From contig UQOE01000004.1 in assembly GCA_900542575.1 (NCBI GenBank), forward strand, positions 1-64,000: DNA of 64,000 bases, written 5' to 3'. The position numbers and the translations under genes were made by a program. Below the pieces are notes generated by a model. It was not told the DNA's origin, searched no databases, and saw only the letters and a program-made list of their open reading frames with translations. Of the stretch, positions 35,335 to 43,772 are shown piece by piece. The stretch's first letter is position 1; every line of letters begins with the position of its first letter. The stretch comes from an uncultured Oscillospiraceae bacterium. GTDB taxonomy: Bacteria > Bacillota > Clostridia > Oscillospirales > Acutalibacteraceae.

Positions 35335-37746
35335 ATGGACAACACCATGATCAAAAATGCAGTAGCGGTACCAGTTTTCGACTACGTCCTTCTTCCGGGG
35401 GTTGACCAGGTCCTCCGGCTTCAGGAGCCGGCAGACGAGCTGGCCACCTATTTTGCGCTTGGCAACAAGACGGCGGTTGTCGTTCCGCTGAAACACAATG
35501 TCGCACAGGGCGACACCAACGAATCCGAATACCGCCCGATGGGCATTGTCATGTCTTCCGGCGGCGTCGAGAAAAATGACAAAGGCACATTCCTGAAGGC
35601 CCGTCTCCTTGAGAAGGTAGATATCAAGTCCTTCAGTTTCCAGAATCATATGGTCTACGTCGAGTATTCCGACCATCCGGCCGACCCCGATATCTCCCAG
35701 GACGAGCAGCAGCAGATGCTGGACTATATGAAAAACCAGATCCGCGAGTTCGCAAAGCAGTTCCAGGGCTCGGAGCGCTACATGGGAATGCTGGACCAGA
35801 TCCACGATCTCAACAGCCTCATGACCTACCTCGGCAACTACTCCGATCTCTCCGCCGAGGACCAGTATGAACTGCTGGCCACGGACTCCCTGCGGGAGCG
35901 CAGCCTTCATTTTATCGATCTGATGATGAAACAGAAGGAGCGCATTGAGCTCAACATGGAGCTCAACGAGCGCATCTCAGAGAAGTCCAACCAGTATTAC
36001 CGCGAGCAGGTCCTGCGGGAACAGCTCAAGGCAATTGAAGAGGAGCTCGGCGAGACGACGGGGGGAAGTGCGTCCATCGGCAGCGGATCGGACGGAAAAG
36101 ACAGCTATGAGGACCGTATCAAGGCCGCCGGTATGCCGGAAGACATTGAGAAGGCCGCCATGGAAGAGGTGGAGAAGCTCAAGATGCAGGGCCCCGGCAG
36201 CGCCGAGGAGAGCGTCATCCGCAACTACCTTGACTTTATGCTGAAACTCCCGTGGAAGAAGACCGAGAGCAAAGACATCGATCTGAATGAGGCGGAGCGC
36301 ATTCTCAACGCGGACCACTACGGCCTGGACAAGGTGAAGGAGCGCATTCTGCAGCATCTGGCTGTCATGAAGATGAAGAAGGACAAGCAGGGCTCCATCC
36401 TGCTCCTCGTCGGCCCGCCCGGAACCGGCAAGACCAGCCTTGGCCGCAGCATCGCGAAAGCCCTTGGCCGGAAATATGTCCGGATCAGCCTCGGCGGCAT
36501 CCGGGATGAGTCCGAGATCCGCGGCCATCGCCGCACCTATGTCGGCGCAATGCCAGGCCGAATTCTCCAGAGCATCAAGCAGGCCGGTACCACCAACCCG
36601 GTCATGGTGCTCGATGAAGTCGACAAGCTCCAGGAAGGCGGCTTCGCCGGCGACCCGTCCTCGGCCCTTCTCGAGGTCCTGGACCCGGAGCAGAACAGCA
36701 CCTTTACGGATCATTATCTCGATCTGCCCTATGACCTCTCGGACGTATTCTTTATCGCCACGGCGAACACGCTGGAGACCATCCCGGCCCCGCTTCTGGA
36801 CCGGATGGAGGTCATCCAGATCTCGAGCTACACCGACCAGGAGAAGTTCCATATCGGAAACGAGCATCTGCTCGGCGAAGTCCTGGACGACACCGGACTT
36901 ACGGCCGATCAGCTGGTCATCGAAGATGACACCATGCGCCGCATCATCAGTGATTACACCATGGAGGGCGGCGTCCGCGGCCTGAAGAAACAGCTTGCGA
37001 CCATCGCCCGCTCTGCAGCGCAGAAACTCGTATCCGGAAAGGCGGAGGCGCCGATTACGGTGAAACCGGACGATCTGGAGGAGATTCTGGGCCGGAAGGT
37101 CTCCTACCATGAGAAGATCCATCTCAACAGCCCGGCGGGCGTCGTCACCGGCCTCGCCTGGACCCAGGTGGGCGGCGAGATCCTCTTTATTGAGACCACA
37201 GCCATGCCCGGAAGCGGCCAGATCATTCTGACCGGCCAGCTCGGCGACGTCATGAAGGAGTCGGCCCGGATTGCGGTCAGTCTCCTGAAGTCCCGCCTTC
37301 CGCTGAATGCGGCGGCCTTCAAGGAACAGGACATCCACATCCATGTCCCGGCCGGCGCCACCCCGAAGGACGGCCCGTCTGCCGGCATCACCCTGTTTAC
37401 GGCACTGGCTTCGCTGTTCACCGGCATCAAGGTAGATCCGCATATCGCCATGACCGGTGAGATCAGCCTCAGCGGCGCCGTACTTCCCATCGGCGGCCTG
37501 AAAGAGAAGCTGATTGCGGCCGACCGCGCCGGCATCACCAAGGTCCTGATCCCGAAAGAGAACGAAGAGGATCTGCGCGATGTCCCCGAAGAGGTCCGCG
37601 GCCGTCTGAATATCATCCCGGTGGAGACCGTTGAGGATGTTCTCCGCGAGACCATCCACATCAAACTCCCGCGGCCGGAGCACGTATTCCTGCAGAATGC
37701 GGACGGCTCCAGCCCGTTCGGCAGCACCAACACCTCGCTTTCCTGA
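35335..37746 (+). CDS. lon: ATP-dependent protease Lon
   Basis: 803 residues, LonA type: N-terminal substrate domain, coiled-coil linker (near LKAIEEELGE), AAA+ module with Walker A GPPGTGKTSLGRS and sensor DEVDKL, then the Ser-Lys protease domain with the nucleophile Ser in DGPSAGIT and catalytic Lys in GGLKEKLIAA. Degrades unfolded and regulatory proteins in the cytosol. RBS AGGAGG. Expression is probably controlled by the adjacent TetR protein. The linker has a Gly-Ser run (GGSASIGSGSDGKD). Terminator follows. Confidence 0.97.
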   Translation: MDNTMIKNAVAVPVFDYVLLPGVDQVLRLQEPADELATYFALGNKTAVVVPLKHNVAQGDTNESEYRPMGIVMSSGGVEKNDKGTFLKARLLEKVDIKSFSFQNHMVYVEYSDHPADPDISQDEQQQMLDYMKNQIREFAKQFQGSERYMGMLDQIHDLNSLMTYLGNYSDLSAEDQYELLATDSLRERSLHFIDLMMKQKERIELNMELNERISEKSNQYYREQVLREQLKAIEEELGETTGGSASIGSGSDGKDSYEDRIKAAGMPEDIEKAAMEEVEKLKMQGPGSAEESVIRNYLDFMLKLPWKKTESKDIDLNEAERILNADHYGLDKVKERILQHLAVMKMKKDKQGSILLLVGPPGTGKTSLGRSIAKALGRKYVRISLGGIRDESEIRGHRRTYVGAMPGRILQSIKQAGTTNPVMVLDEVDKLQEGGFAGDPSSALLEVLDPEQNSTFTDHYLDLPYDLSDVFFIATANTLETIPAPLLDRMEVIQISSYTDQEKFHIGNEHLLGEVLDDTGLTADQLVIEDDTMRRIISDYTMEGGVRGLKKQLATIARSAAQKLVSGKAEAPITVKPDDLEEILGRKVSYHEKIHLNSPAGVVTGLAWTQVGGEILFIETTAMPGSGQIILTGQLGDVMKESARIAVSLLKSRLPLNAAAFKEQDIHIHVPAGATPKDGPSAGITLFTALASLFTGIKVDPHIAMTGEISLSGAVLPIGGLKEKLIAADRAGITKVLIPKENEEDLRDVPEEVRGRLNIIPVETVEDVLRETIHIKLPRPEHVFLQNADGSSPFGSTNTSLS

Positions 37747-37764
37747 GGCGATTCACATATTGTC

Positions 37765-37797
37765 AAAACGTCCGACCGGTTTCGGTCGGGCGTTTTT
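37765..37797 (+). terminator. Terminator of lon
   Basis: AAAACGtCCGACC pairs with GGTCGGgCGTTTT around GGTTTC-type loop bases, T-run TTTTT. Confidence 0.88.
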
Positions 37798-37829
37798 GTG
37801 ATAGAATAACGGCGAAGGAGGCCGATATT

Positions 37830-38327
37830 ATGAGAACTATTCGACCCGGAACCAGAGAAGACCTGCCGCGTATCATGGAAATCTATGCCCGCGCGCGGGC
37901 CTTTATGGCGGCGCACGGCAACCCGAACCAATGGGGCGAGTCGTGGCCGCCGAAGAGTCTGATTGAGCAGGACATTGCACAGGGGCATTGCTATGTCTGT
38001 GACGAAGACGGCCGGACCGTCGCCGTTTTCTATTACAACTATGCGGAAGATCCATACTACCGGAAGATTGAGGACGGCGCGTGGATCGGGGACGAGGATT
38101 ATGCCGTGGTACATCGAATTGCTGCGGACGGAGCGGGTAAGGGCATTGGGAGTTTTTGTATCTCCTGGGCCTTTCAGCAGCACCCGCATCTGCGCATGGA
38201 CACCCACGGGGACAACAAGGTGATGCAGGGTATGCTGACGAAAAACGGCTTCCGCCGCTGCGGGACCGTACACGTCCCGGAGGACGATATGCCGCGGATT
38301 GCATTTGAGAAGATCGCAGAGGAATAA
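37830..38327 (+). CDS. GNAT-family N-acetyltransferase
   Basis: 165 residues. The N-terminal TIRPGTREDLPRIMEIYARARAFM is the GNAT start, and the acetyl-CoA loop is AADGAGKGIGSF (about residues 98-109), followed by MDTHGDNKVMQGMLTKNGF, typical of small-molecule or protein acetyltransferases. Substrate unknown. RBS GGAGG; own promoter not clear. It has no operon partner. Confidence 0.85.
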   Translation: MRTIRPGTREDLPRIMEIYARARAFMAAHGNPNQWGESWPPKSLIEQDIAQGHCYVCDEDGRTVAVFYYNYAEDPYYRKIEDGAWIGDEDYAVVHRIAADGAGKGIGSFCISWAFQQHPHLRMDTHGDNKVMQGMLTKNGFRRCGTVHVPEDDMPRIAFEKIAEE

Positions 38328-38409
38328 CGTTCTTTTTCTCACAATCGGAGCAGGTCGGCTGGCCCCTATACTCTAAATCAGGGAGTATGAATCGAAGGAG
38401 TCGAACGTC

Positions 38410-39006
38410 ATGAATCACCTGCTGTTTGTCAACTGCTGCATCAGCCCGCGCGGCGACCGCTCGCGGACCAACACCATATGCAGTGCGTTCCTGGATGGGT
38501 ACCGCAGATGCCATCCGGCAGATGCCGTGGAAATTGAGGATCTGCGCAGCGAAATTCTGCTCCCTATGAATATGCGCATGTTAAAGGAGCGGGACCAGCT
38601 CGCATCCGAAGGCGAGTACGACAACCCCGTTTTTCGTTTCGCACGGCGGTTTCAGCGCGCAGACCGCGTTCTGATCGGCGCCCCGTTTCAGGACCTGAGC
38701 TATCCTGCCCAGCTGCAGCTGTACATTGAGTACATCTCTGCGGACGGCATCTGCTACCGCAGGAAACCTGACGGGGGGACCTGCGGCTGCTGCAACGCGG
38801 AAAAACTGGCCTACCTGACCGTTGGCAGCCCGCCGGAACAGGATAACAGCATTGGCGTGGAGCACTGGCGGCAGCTCAGCAAAGCCTTTGGCATCCCGCA
38901 TTTTGAATACCTCTACGCGGGCGGATTCGAACAGTACCCCGGCGAGAGCGAAGAGCTCATCCGGACCGCCGCCGCTCAGGCCCGGCGGATGGGAGAAGAT
39001 TTTTAA
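38410..39006 (+). CDS. Flavodoxin-fold NAD(P)H oxidoreductase
   Basis: 198 residues of the Flavodoxin_2 type (azoreductase/quinone-reductase-like, FMN-dependent). Seen: N-terminal LLFVNCCISPRGDRSRTNTI (FMN phosphate loop), then IGAPFQDLSYPAQLQLYIEYI, where the family usually reads P...xxFSIPAxLKxYID. The substrate is not predictable. A CGCCN-type run (CGCCN, about residues 123-127) is unusual. AAGGAG 9 bases before the ATG; terminator follows. Confidence 0.75.
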   Translation: MNHLLFVNCCISPRGDRSRTNTICSAFLDGYRRCHPADAVEIEDLRSEILLPMNMRMLKERDQLASEGEYDNPVFRFARRFQRADRVLIGAPFQDLSYPAQLQLYIEYISADGICYRRKPDGGTCGCCNAEKLAYLTVGSPPEQDNSIGVEHWRQLSKAFGIPHFEYLYAGGFEQYPGESEELIRTAAAQARRMGEDF

Positions 39007-39024
39007 GATTACAGATGACAGAGA

Positions 39025-39062
39025 ACAGCTCCTGCCGAGTGAACGGCAGGGGCTGTCTTTTC
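39025..39062 (+). terminator. Terminator of the oxidoreductase gene
   Basis: ACAGCTCCTGCCG pairs with CGGCAGGGGCTGT (one G:U), then CTTTTTCTTTT. Confidence 0.9.
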
Positions 39063-39102
39063 TTTTGCGGCGCAGAGTGGGGAGACCCTCTGGAGTCAAT
39101 AA

Positions 39103-39145
39103 AAAAGACTGCCGCACAGCCCGGTGGACCTGTGTGACAGTCTTT
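39103..39145 (-). terminator. Terminator of the heptad-repeat secreted genes
   Basis: AAAAGACTG/CAGTCTTTT and CACAG/CTGTG arms; A- and T-runs on both flanks, so it can act both ways. Confidence 0.8.
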
Positions 39146-39165
39146 TGTTGGAATGCTTTGCCGAA

Positions 39166-39960
39166 TTAATCAGCCAGGGAAACGGAAACCGCTTCCGGAG
39201 CAGGCGTCGTTTCAGCTGCCGGCGGGATCTCAGGATCGGAAGTCGGAGCCTCGGGGGTCTCCGGTTCCTCTCTCAGATTCTTGACGAGTTTGACGCCCTG
39301 GACACCAACTTTAACTGCGTTGATGCCATCGGACAGACTCGGGCCGGAAGAGAGTGCGGTGCTGCCAAGTTTGACCCCGTTTTTGACGATGTCGAAATCT
39401 GCCTTGGCATTATCACCGACTGCAGAGGTCCCTGCAGCGCCAAGCTTGATTATGCTCGGGATGTACTTGATTGCAGCAGGTGCAACCTGTGCGGCTGCAA
39501 TGCCGAGTTTGGCATCGCTGAGAAGTGCCTGCGGAATAACGGAACCAACCGAGCTCTTCAGCTTCAGTGCACTGATGGCGGTCGTCGGAAGAACCGGAAG
39601 TGCCTCAACAGCTGCTTTTGCAAGGTCACCGTTCGCTTTTTTGCTGTCGATTACAGCTTTTCCAAGCTTAATGACATCTTTCGGGACGGTCCCCTTGGCC
39701 TGCTGGAGGTCAATGTAGGATGTGCCGAGCGTAACGAGAGATTTTGCATAGTCAATGTTGGTTTTGCCCATTCCTGTGACAGCCTTAACGGAGTCACTGC
39801 CGGTGCTGGCAAGGTCAACGTAGGATTGAACTTTACTGATTGCATTTGCGAGCTGGAGTATTGTACTCAGGCCCTGCGCAGAGGCAGCAAGCGCGGTGCA
39901 GCTGACGAAGAGAGTCATGCTGAGGATAACGGCAAGCACTTTGGCAAGTGTCTTTTTCAT
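39166..39960 (-). CDS. Secreted KLG-repeat protein, copy A, unknown function
   Basis: 264 residues. Signal region MKKTLAKVLAVILSMTLFVS with either SPase I cleavage after ALAASA or, less likely, a lipobox at the VSC (about residue 20-21, F at -3). The body repeats motifs such as IKLGKA, IKLGAA and VKLGSTA with Ala/Gly-rich spacers, so it looks like amphipathic helices. The tail (about residues 230-264) is Pro/Glu-rich. It is paralogous to the next gene (39981), 20 bases away, in the same operon. I do not recognise the family. Confidence 0.65.
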   Translation of the reverse strand: MKKTLAKVLAVILSMTLFVSCTALAASAQGLSTILQLANAISKVQSYVDLASTGSDSVKAVTGMGKTNIDYAKSLVTLGTSYIDLQQAKGTVPKDVIKLGKAVIDSKKANGDLAKAAVEALPVLPTTAISALKLKSSVGSVIPQALLSDAKLGIAAAQVAPAAIKYIPSIIKLGAAGTSAVGDNAKADFDIVKNGVKLGSTALSSGPSLSDGINAVKVGVQGVKLVKNLREEPETPEAPTSDPEIPPAAETTPAPEAVSVSLAD

Positions 39961-39980
39961 TATCTGGGATTCTCCTTTAG

Positions 39981-40733
39981 TTATGCGTCAACAGCAGGGG
40001 TGGTGACTTCTTCTGCAACCTGCGGATCTTCCGCCGGTGCATTTTCAGAGTCTTTGCTGCTCTTCAGTTCCTGGACGTTCTGGTAGAGGTCGATGCCGCC
40101 GTTGACAAGGCTAAGGCCTGTGCTGATCGTGGAGAGCGGATTCAGCGCGTCTGCAACGGTGTTGAAGACTTTGAGGCCGCTGTTAGCGACACCCAGGCCG
40201 GAGGCAACGCCGTTCTTAACGCCGGAGTTGACTGCGCTTCCGAGTTTGACGCCGCTGGTGGTGACGTCGAGGCCGGCTTTGCCGAGGTTGAGACCTGCAG
40301 TTGCAAGCTTTGTGCCGCTTGCAGCGGAGTCTTTCAGGCCCTTGCTGGCAGTCGTGCCGAGCTTAACTGCACTGTTGGCAACGTCAAGACCGGTTTTGCC
40401 AGCATTTGCAGCTGCGGTGCCGAGCTTGATGGAAGCGGTGGCGCCGTTCTTGACAGCCGTTCCAAGATTGAGAGCCTTGGTCGGGGTCTCAAGCAGAGCC
40501 GTAGTGCCGAGGTTCAGGCCCTTGGCGCCGACGTTCATGAGGCTGGCTCCGAAATTGTTGAGGGTTGTCAGCTGCTCAACCGGCTGCTGAGCGGCAGAGC
40601 TTGCAGCGCTGTACACTTTCAGCGGCGCAGTGAAGAAGTCTACACTGGCAGCGAACGCAGAGACACAGACACAGCTGACCATCATGGCAGCAGCCAGAAC
40701 GAGGCCGAGCACTTTAGCAATGGTTTTTCTCAT
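39981..40733 (-). CDS. Secreted KLG-repeat protein, copy B, unknown function
   Basis: 250 residues. Signal peptide MRKTIAKVLGLVLAAAMMVS, cleavage likely after VSAFAA. The body carries repeated LG[TS] motifs: NLGTT, NLGTA, KLGTA, KLGTT, NLGKA, KLGSA. Spacings are mostly 7, 14 or 21 residues, so a heptad period is apparent. The acidic tail ends with EEVTTPAVDA. No catalytic motif is visible. It lies upstream of copy A on the same strand; both probably form an operon. Could be surface, biofilm or lipid-binding proteins; this is speculation. Confidence 0.65.
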   Translation of the reverse strand: MRKTIAKVLGLVLAAAMMVSCVCVSAFAASVDFFTAPLKVYSAASSAAQQPVEQLTTLNNFGASLMNVGAKGLNLGTTALLETPTKALNLGTAVKNGATASIKLGTAAANAGKTGLDVANSAVKLGTTASKGLKDSAASGTKLATAGLNLGKAGLDVTTSGVKLGSAVNSGVKNGVASGLGVANSGLKVFNTVADALNPLSTISTGLSLVNGGIDLYQNVQELKSSKDSENAPAEDPQVAEEVTTPAVDA

Positions 40734-41053
40734 GTTGTTCTTTTTTCTCCTTTTCTATTTTTCAATTCAGAAGGGAAAAATCCATTTACCTAACAAATTT
40801 TTTCCAATCTGTACCATTGAACATAGCATATTTAAAATTGGACAAAAATGAAACAAACATAATCAATTTTCAAGGAATGATAAAAATATTTGCATGTTAT
40901 AGAAATTGATAAATATCGGAACATCGACATTGTTAAATTTGGTGTTACAATAAATTATTTTTCGATAAAGCGGCTGGGCGATTTTTTACATGTATTCAAC
41001 AATTGCCTGTATTACGATAGCAGTATCCAGAACTCCGGAAAGGGAGGATTACG
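40734..41053. other. AT-rich gap of 320 bases between divergent genes
   Basis: Holds the upstream region of the minus-strand repeat-protein genes and of the short plus-strand gene at 41054. No open reading frame, tRNA or strong hairpin is seen. A clear promoter could not be chosen for either side. Confidence 0.5.
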
Positions 41054-41206
41054 ATGAAAAAAAGATTGATTCACATGGAATACCGCACTGCTCTGCAGAT
41101 GGTCTCTGCTGCACTGACGTTTGCCGTTGTGCTCTCAAACATTGCTGTACGGGAAATCGGCCGGGTTCTGCAGGAGAGGGCGACGATCTCCATTGATGTG
41201 AAATAG
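41054..41206 (+). CDS. Small single-pass membrane protein, 50 residues
   Basis: Starts at the ATG at 41054 with GGGAGG 7 bases upstream and stops with TAG at 41204-41206. N-terminus MKKRLIHMEYRTAL is basic; residues 16-34 are hydrophobic (MVSAALTFAVVLSN...); the tail is charged. No family is recognised. It lies in front of the secreted amide hydrolase on the same strand, 141 bases away. Its short length keeps confidence moderate, but the good RBS and the codon structure support it. Confidence 0.55.
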   Translation: MKKRLIHMEYRTALQMVSAALTFAVVLSNIAVREIGRVLQERATISIDVK

Positions 41207-41347
41207 GACAGAATAACGGAATTTTGTATGGAATTTGCCTTTCCCCCTGTCTACCTGACAGACTGTAGGATATAATATGATTATACGGTGATATCGATGT
41301 TCTGCGGTTATCGGTACCCGGGAGAAACGAAAACGGAGGAAAACTTT

Positions 41348-42448
41348 ATGAAAACGCACATGAAATCTGCCTGCCGCACGGCAGTCGCCGCAGTTCTGGC
41401 CGTCCTTATGGTCCTGACCTGCTGTGCCTCGTTTGCTTTTGCGGCCGGCCCGAAAAATGTCTACACCGGCGACCCGCACAGCTATCGGGTTACCCCGAAC
41501 GATAAAGTGGTTGCCATCAACGACAATACCAAGGTAACCAAGTTTAAAGGCGACGACAAAGTCGACGAGTTCCTTGAGCAGGGCGGTGCAGGCTCCATTC
41601 AGGATCTGGTTCTTTTCCTTGCCAGAAATCTCGCGGTTCCGGCGCTGGCGGATACCCTGAACATCCCGCAGTTCGGCTGCAGCTCGCTGCAGATCTCCAA
41701 CGGCCAGGGCGGCTATCTCTTTGGCCGCAACTTCGACTACAGCCCCTGCGGCATGTATATTGTCGAGGATGAGCCGACGGACGGCTACAAATCCATCTCT
41801 ACTGCAGATATGGACTTCATCACCAGCAGCCTCGGCGACCTCGCCGACAAGGTACCGGATTCCGTCTACAAACGAATTGCACTTTGGATCCCGCTGGACG
41901 GCATGAACGAAAAGGGACTGACGATCTCCGTCAACATGATTGCAGACGATGCCGTTGTCAATCAGGATTCCGGCAAGACCAACCAAATCTGCATCTCCGC
42001 CATCCGCACTATTCTCGATAAAGCGGCAACCGTCGATGAGGCGCTGAACATCCTGAAGAACAGTGACTTCCACACCTGGGACGGCTTCATGATTCACCTG
42101 GCCATCACCGATGCTACCGGCAAACACTGCGTTGTCGAGTACATCAACAACCAGATGAGCGTGGTAGACAGCCCCATCAACACCAACTTCTACCTGACCC
42201 AGGGTCCGAAGTACGGCATCGGCACCGCGCAGTCCATGATCCGCTATAAGAATCTGGTCAAGGCGATGGCAGACCATCCGACGATGGACAAGACCATGCT
42301 CCGCGACACCATGCACTCCGTTGCGAAGAGCAACTTCAGCGACGATGAGCACACCACCGAGTGGACCTCAATCTACGACCAGCAGAATCTCACGGCAACC
42401 TATTACCGCCAGGAGAACTACAAGGTCGCATACAACTTCTATTTTTAA
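41348..42448 (+). CDS. Secreted Ntn-hydrolase (choloylglycine hydrolase / penicillin V acylase family)
   Basis: 366 residues after the ATG at 41348 (GGAGGA 6 bases upstream). Signal peptide MKTHMKSACRTAVAAVLAVLM... ends at FAFAA. The nucleophile Cys is probably that of FGCSSLQISNGQGG (about residue 90), followed by GYLFGRNFDYSP, the FGRNFDY-type signature of linear-amide Ntn hydrolases. Bile-salt hydrolases start directly at Cys2 and are cytosolic, whereas here the Cys lies deep after a signal peptide and a pro-like stretch, so maturation must include pro-segment removal. Substrate unknown (bile salts, penicillin V, or acyl-homoserine lactones are family options). Confidence 0.8.
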   Translation: MKTHMKSACRTAVAAVLAVLMVLTCCASFAFAAGPKNVYTGDPHSYRVTPNDKVVAINDNTKVTKFKGDDKVDEFLEQGGAGSIQDLVLFLARNLAVPALADTLNIPQFGCSSLQISNGQGGYLFGRNFDYSPCGMYIVEDEPTDGYKSISTADMDFITSSLGDLADKVPDSVYKRIALWIPLDGMNEKGLTISVNMIADDAVVNQDSGKTNQICISAIRTILDKAATVDEALNILKNSDFHTWDGFMIHLAITDATGKHCVVEYINNQMSVVDSPINTNFYLTQGPKYGIGTAQSMIRYKNLVKAMADHPTMDKTMLRDTMHSVAKSNFSDDEHTTEWTSIYDQQNLTATYYRQENYKVAYNFYF

Positions 42449-42473
42449 ATGAAAAATTGAAACCGCAGAATTC

Positions 42474-42507
42474 CAGGGCGTACACTCTTTCGAGAGTGTG
42501 CGCCTTG
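42474..42507 (+). terminator. Terminator after the Ntn hydrolase gene
   Basis: AGGGCGTACACTCT pairs with AGAGTGTGCGCCT (one mismatch) around TTCG; the following TTGTGTTATAAT is also the ackA promoter region. Confidence 0.65.
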
Positions 42508-42570
42508 TGTTATAATCGGATAAATCTTTGAAATTGAAGATATGTTTGAATCGTTGGAAGGATGAATTGC

Positions 42571-43770
42571 ATGAAAATTCTGGTTATCAACTGCGGCAGC
42601 TCTTCCCTGAAATATCAGCTGATCGATATGGACGGCGAGCAGATGGTCGCGAAGGGACTCTGTGAGCGCATCGGCATTGACGGCAAAATCAAGGCCAGCA
42701 CGGCGGACGGCCGGGAGAAGAAGTTTGAGATTGACCTCCCGAACCATACCGCTGCATTTTATGAGGTCAAAAAGCTCATCACAGAGGGCGACCTGAAAGT
42801 GGTCGACTCGCTGGATGAAATCACCGCCATCGGCCACCGCGTCGTACAGGGCGGCGCCCTCTTCAAAGAGAGCTGCCTCGTCACCGAAGAGGTCAAAGCG
42901 GGCATTGCTTCTCTGAACGATCTCGCACCGCTGCACAACCCGGCCCACATTGAGGGCATCAATGCGGCGCAGGAAGTTTTCGGAATGGACAAGCCGGAAG
43001 TCGTCGTCTTCGACAACGCCTTCCACAGCACAATGCCGCCGAAAGCGTATATCTATCCTTTCCCGTATGAATATTATGAAAAGTATCAGGTCCGGAAATA
43101 CGGTGCCCACGGCACTTCCCACCGCTATGTCAGCACCCGGCTCCATGAGCTGCATCCGGAATACCGCAAGGTTATCATCTGCCATCTCGGCAACGGCTCT
43201 TCCATCACTGCCGTCAAGGACGGCAAAGTCATCGACACCTCTATGGGCCTGACCCCGCTGGACGGCTTTATCATGGGTTCCCGCTGCGGCGCTGTCGACC
43301 CGTCCGCCGTCACCTTCATCATGGAGAAGGAACATATGACTCCGGCTGAGGCCAGCACTATGATGAACAAGAAATCCGGCTTCCTCGGTGTCTCCGGCGT
43401 CTCCTCCGACATGCGCGACGTCGAAATTGCCGCAGCCGGCGGCAACGAGCGTGCCCAGCTCGCACTGGACATCTTCTACTATCAGGTTCCGAAGATTATT
43501 GCCGGCTACATGACCGCTCTCCAGGGGCTCGATGCACTGGTCTTCACGGCCGGTATCAGCGAGAACGGCGCCAATGTCCGTGAGGGCATCTGCGAGAAGC
43601 TGGAATTCCTCGGCATTAAAATTGACAAAGAGAAGAACGACGGGCTCCGCGGCAAAGAGGCACAGCTCAACACCCCGGACTCCAAGGTCGACATCTTCCT
43701 TATCCCGACCAACGAAGAACTTATGATTGCCCGCGACACCAAGGCAATTGTTGAAGGTATGGCAAAATAA
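42571..43770 (+). CDS. ackA: Acetate kinase
   Basis: 399 residues (start ATG at 42571, chosen over 42562 because GGAAGG lies at the right distance). Makes ATP from acetyl phosphate in fermentation. Family motifs: LVINCGSSSLKYQL (2-15), GHRVVQGG, PEVVVFDNAFHSTMP, HLGNGSS, GLTPLDGFIMGSRCG and VFTAGISENGANVRE. No phosphotransacetylase (pta) gene is adjacent, which is unusual but not rare. A putative zinc-ribbon protein follows after 2 bases. Confidence 0.96.
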   Translation: MKILVINCGSSSLKYQLIDMDGEQMVAKGLCERIGIDGKIKASTADGREKKFEIDLPNHTAAFYEVKKLITEGDLKVVDSLDEITAIGHRVVQGGALFKESCLVTEEVKAGIASLNDLAPLHNPAHIEGINAAQEVFGMDKPEVVVFDNAFHSTMPPKAYIYPFPYEYYEKYQVRKYGAHGTSHRYVSTRLHELHPEYRKVIICHLGNGSSITAVKDGKVIDTSMGLTPLDGFIMGSRCGAVDPSAVTFIMEKEHMTPAEASTMMNKKSGFLGVSGVSSDMRDVEIAAAGGNERAQLALDIFYYQVPKIIAGYMTALQGLDALVFTAGISENGANVREGICEKLEFLGIKIDKEKNDGLRGKEAQLNTPDSKVDIFLIPTNEELMIARDTKAIVEGMAK

Positions 43771-43772
43771 TT

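Noticed and set aside
39124..40590. Long plus-strand frames opposite the two heptad-repeat genes
   Set aside because: No RBS, no signal peptide, and Cys/Leu-rich nonsense composition. The minus-strand frames have signal peptides and correct RBS.
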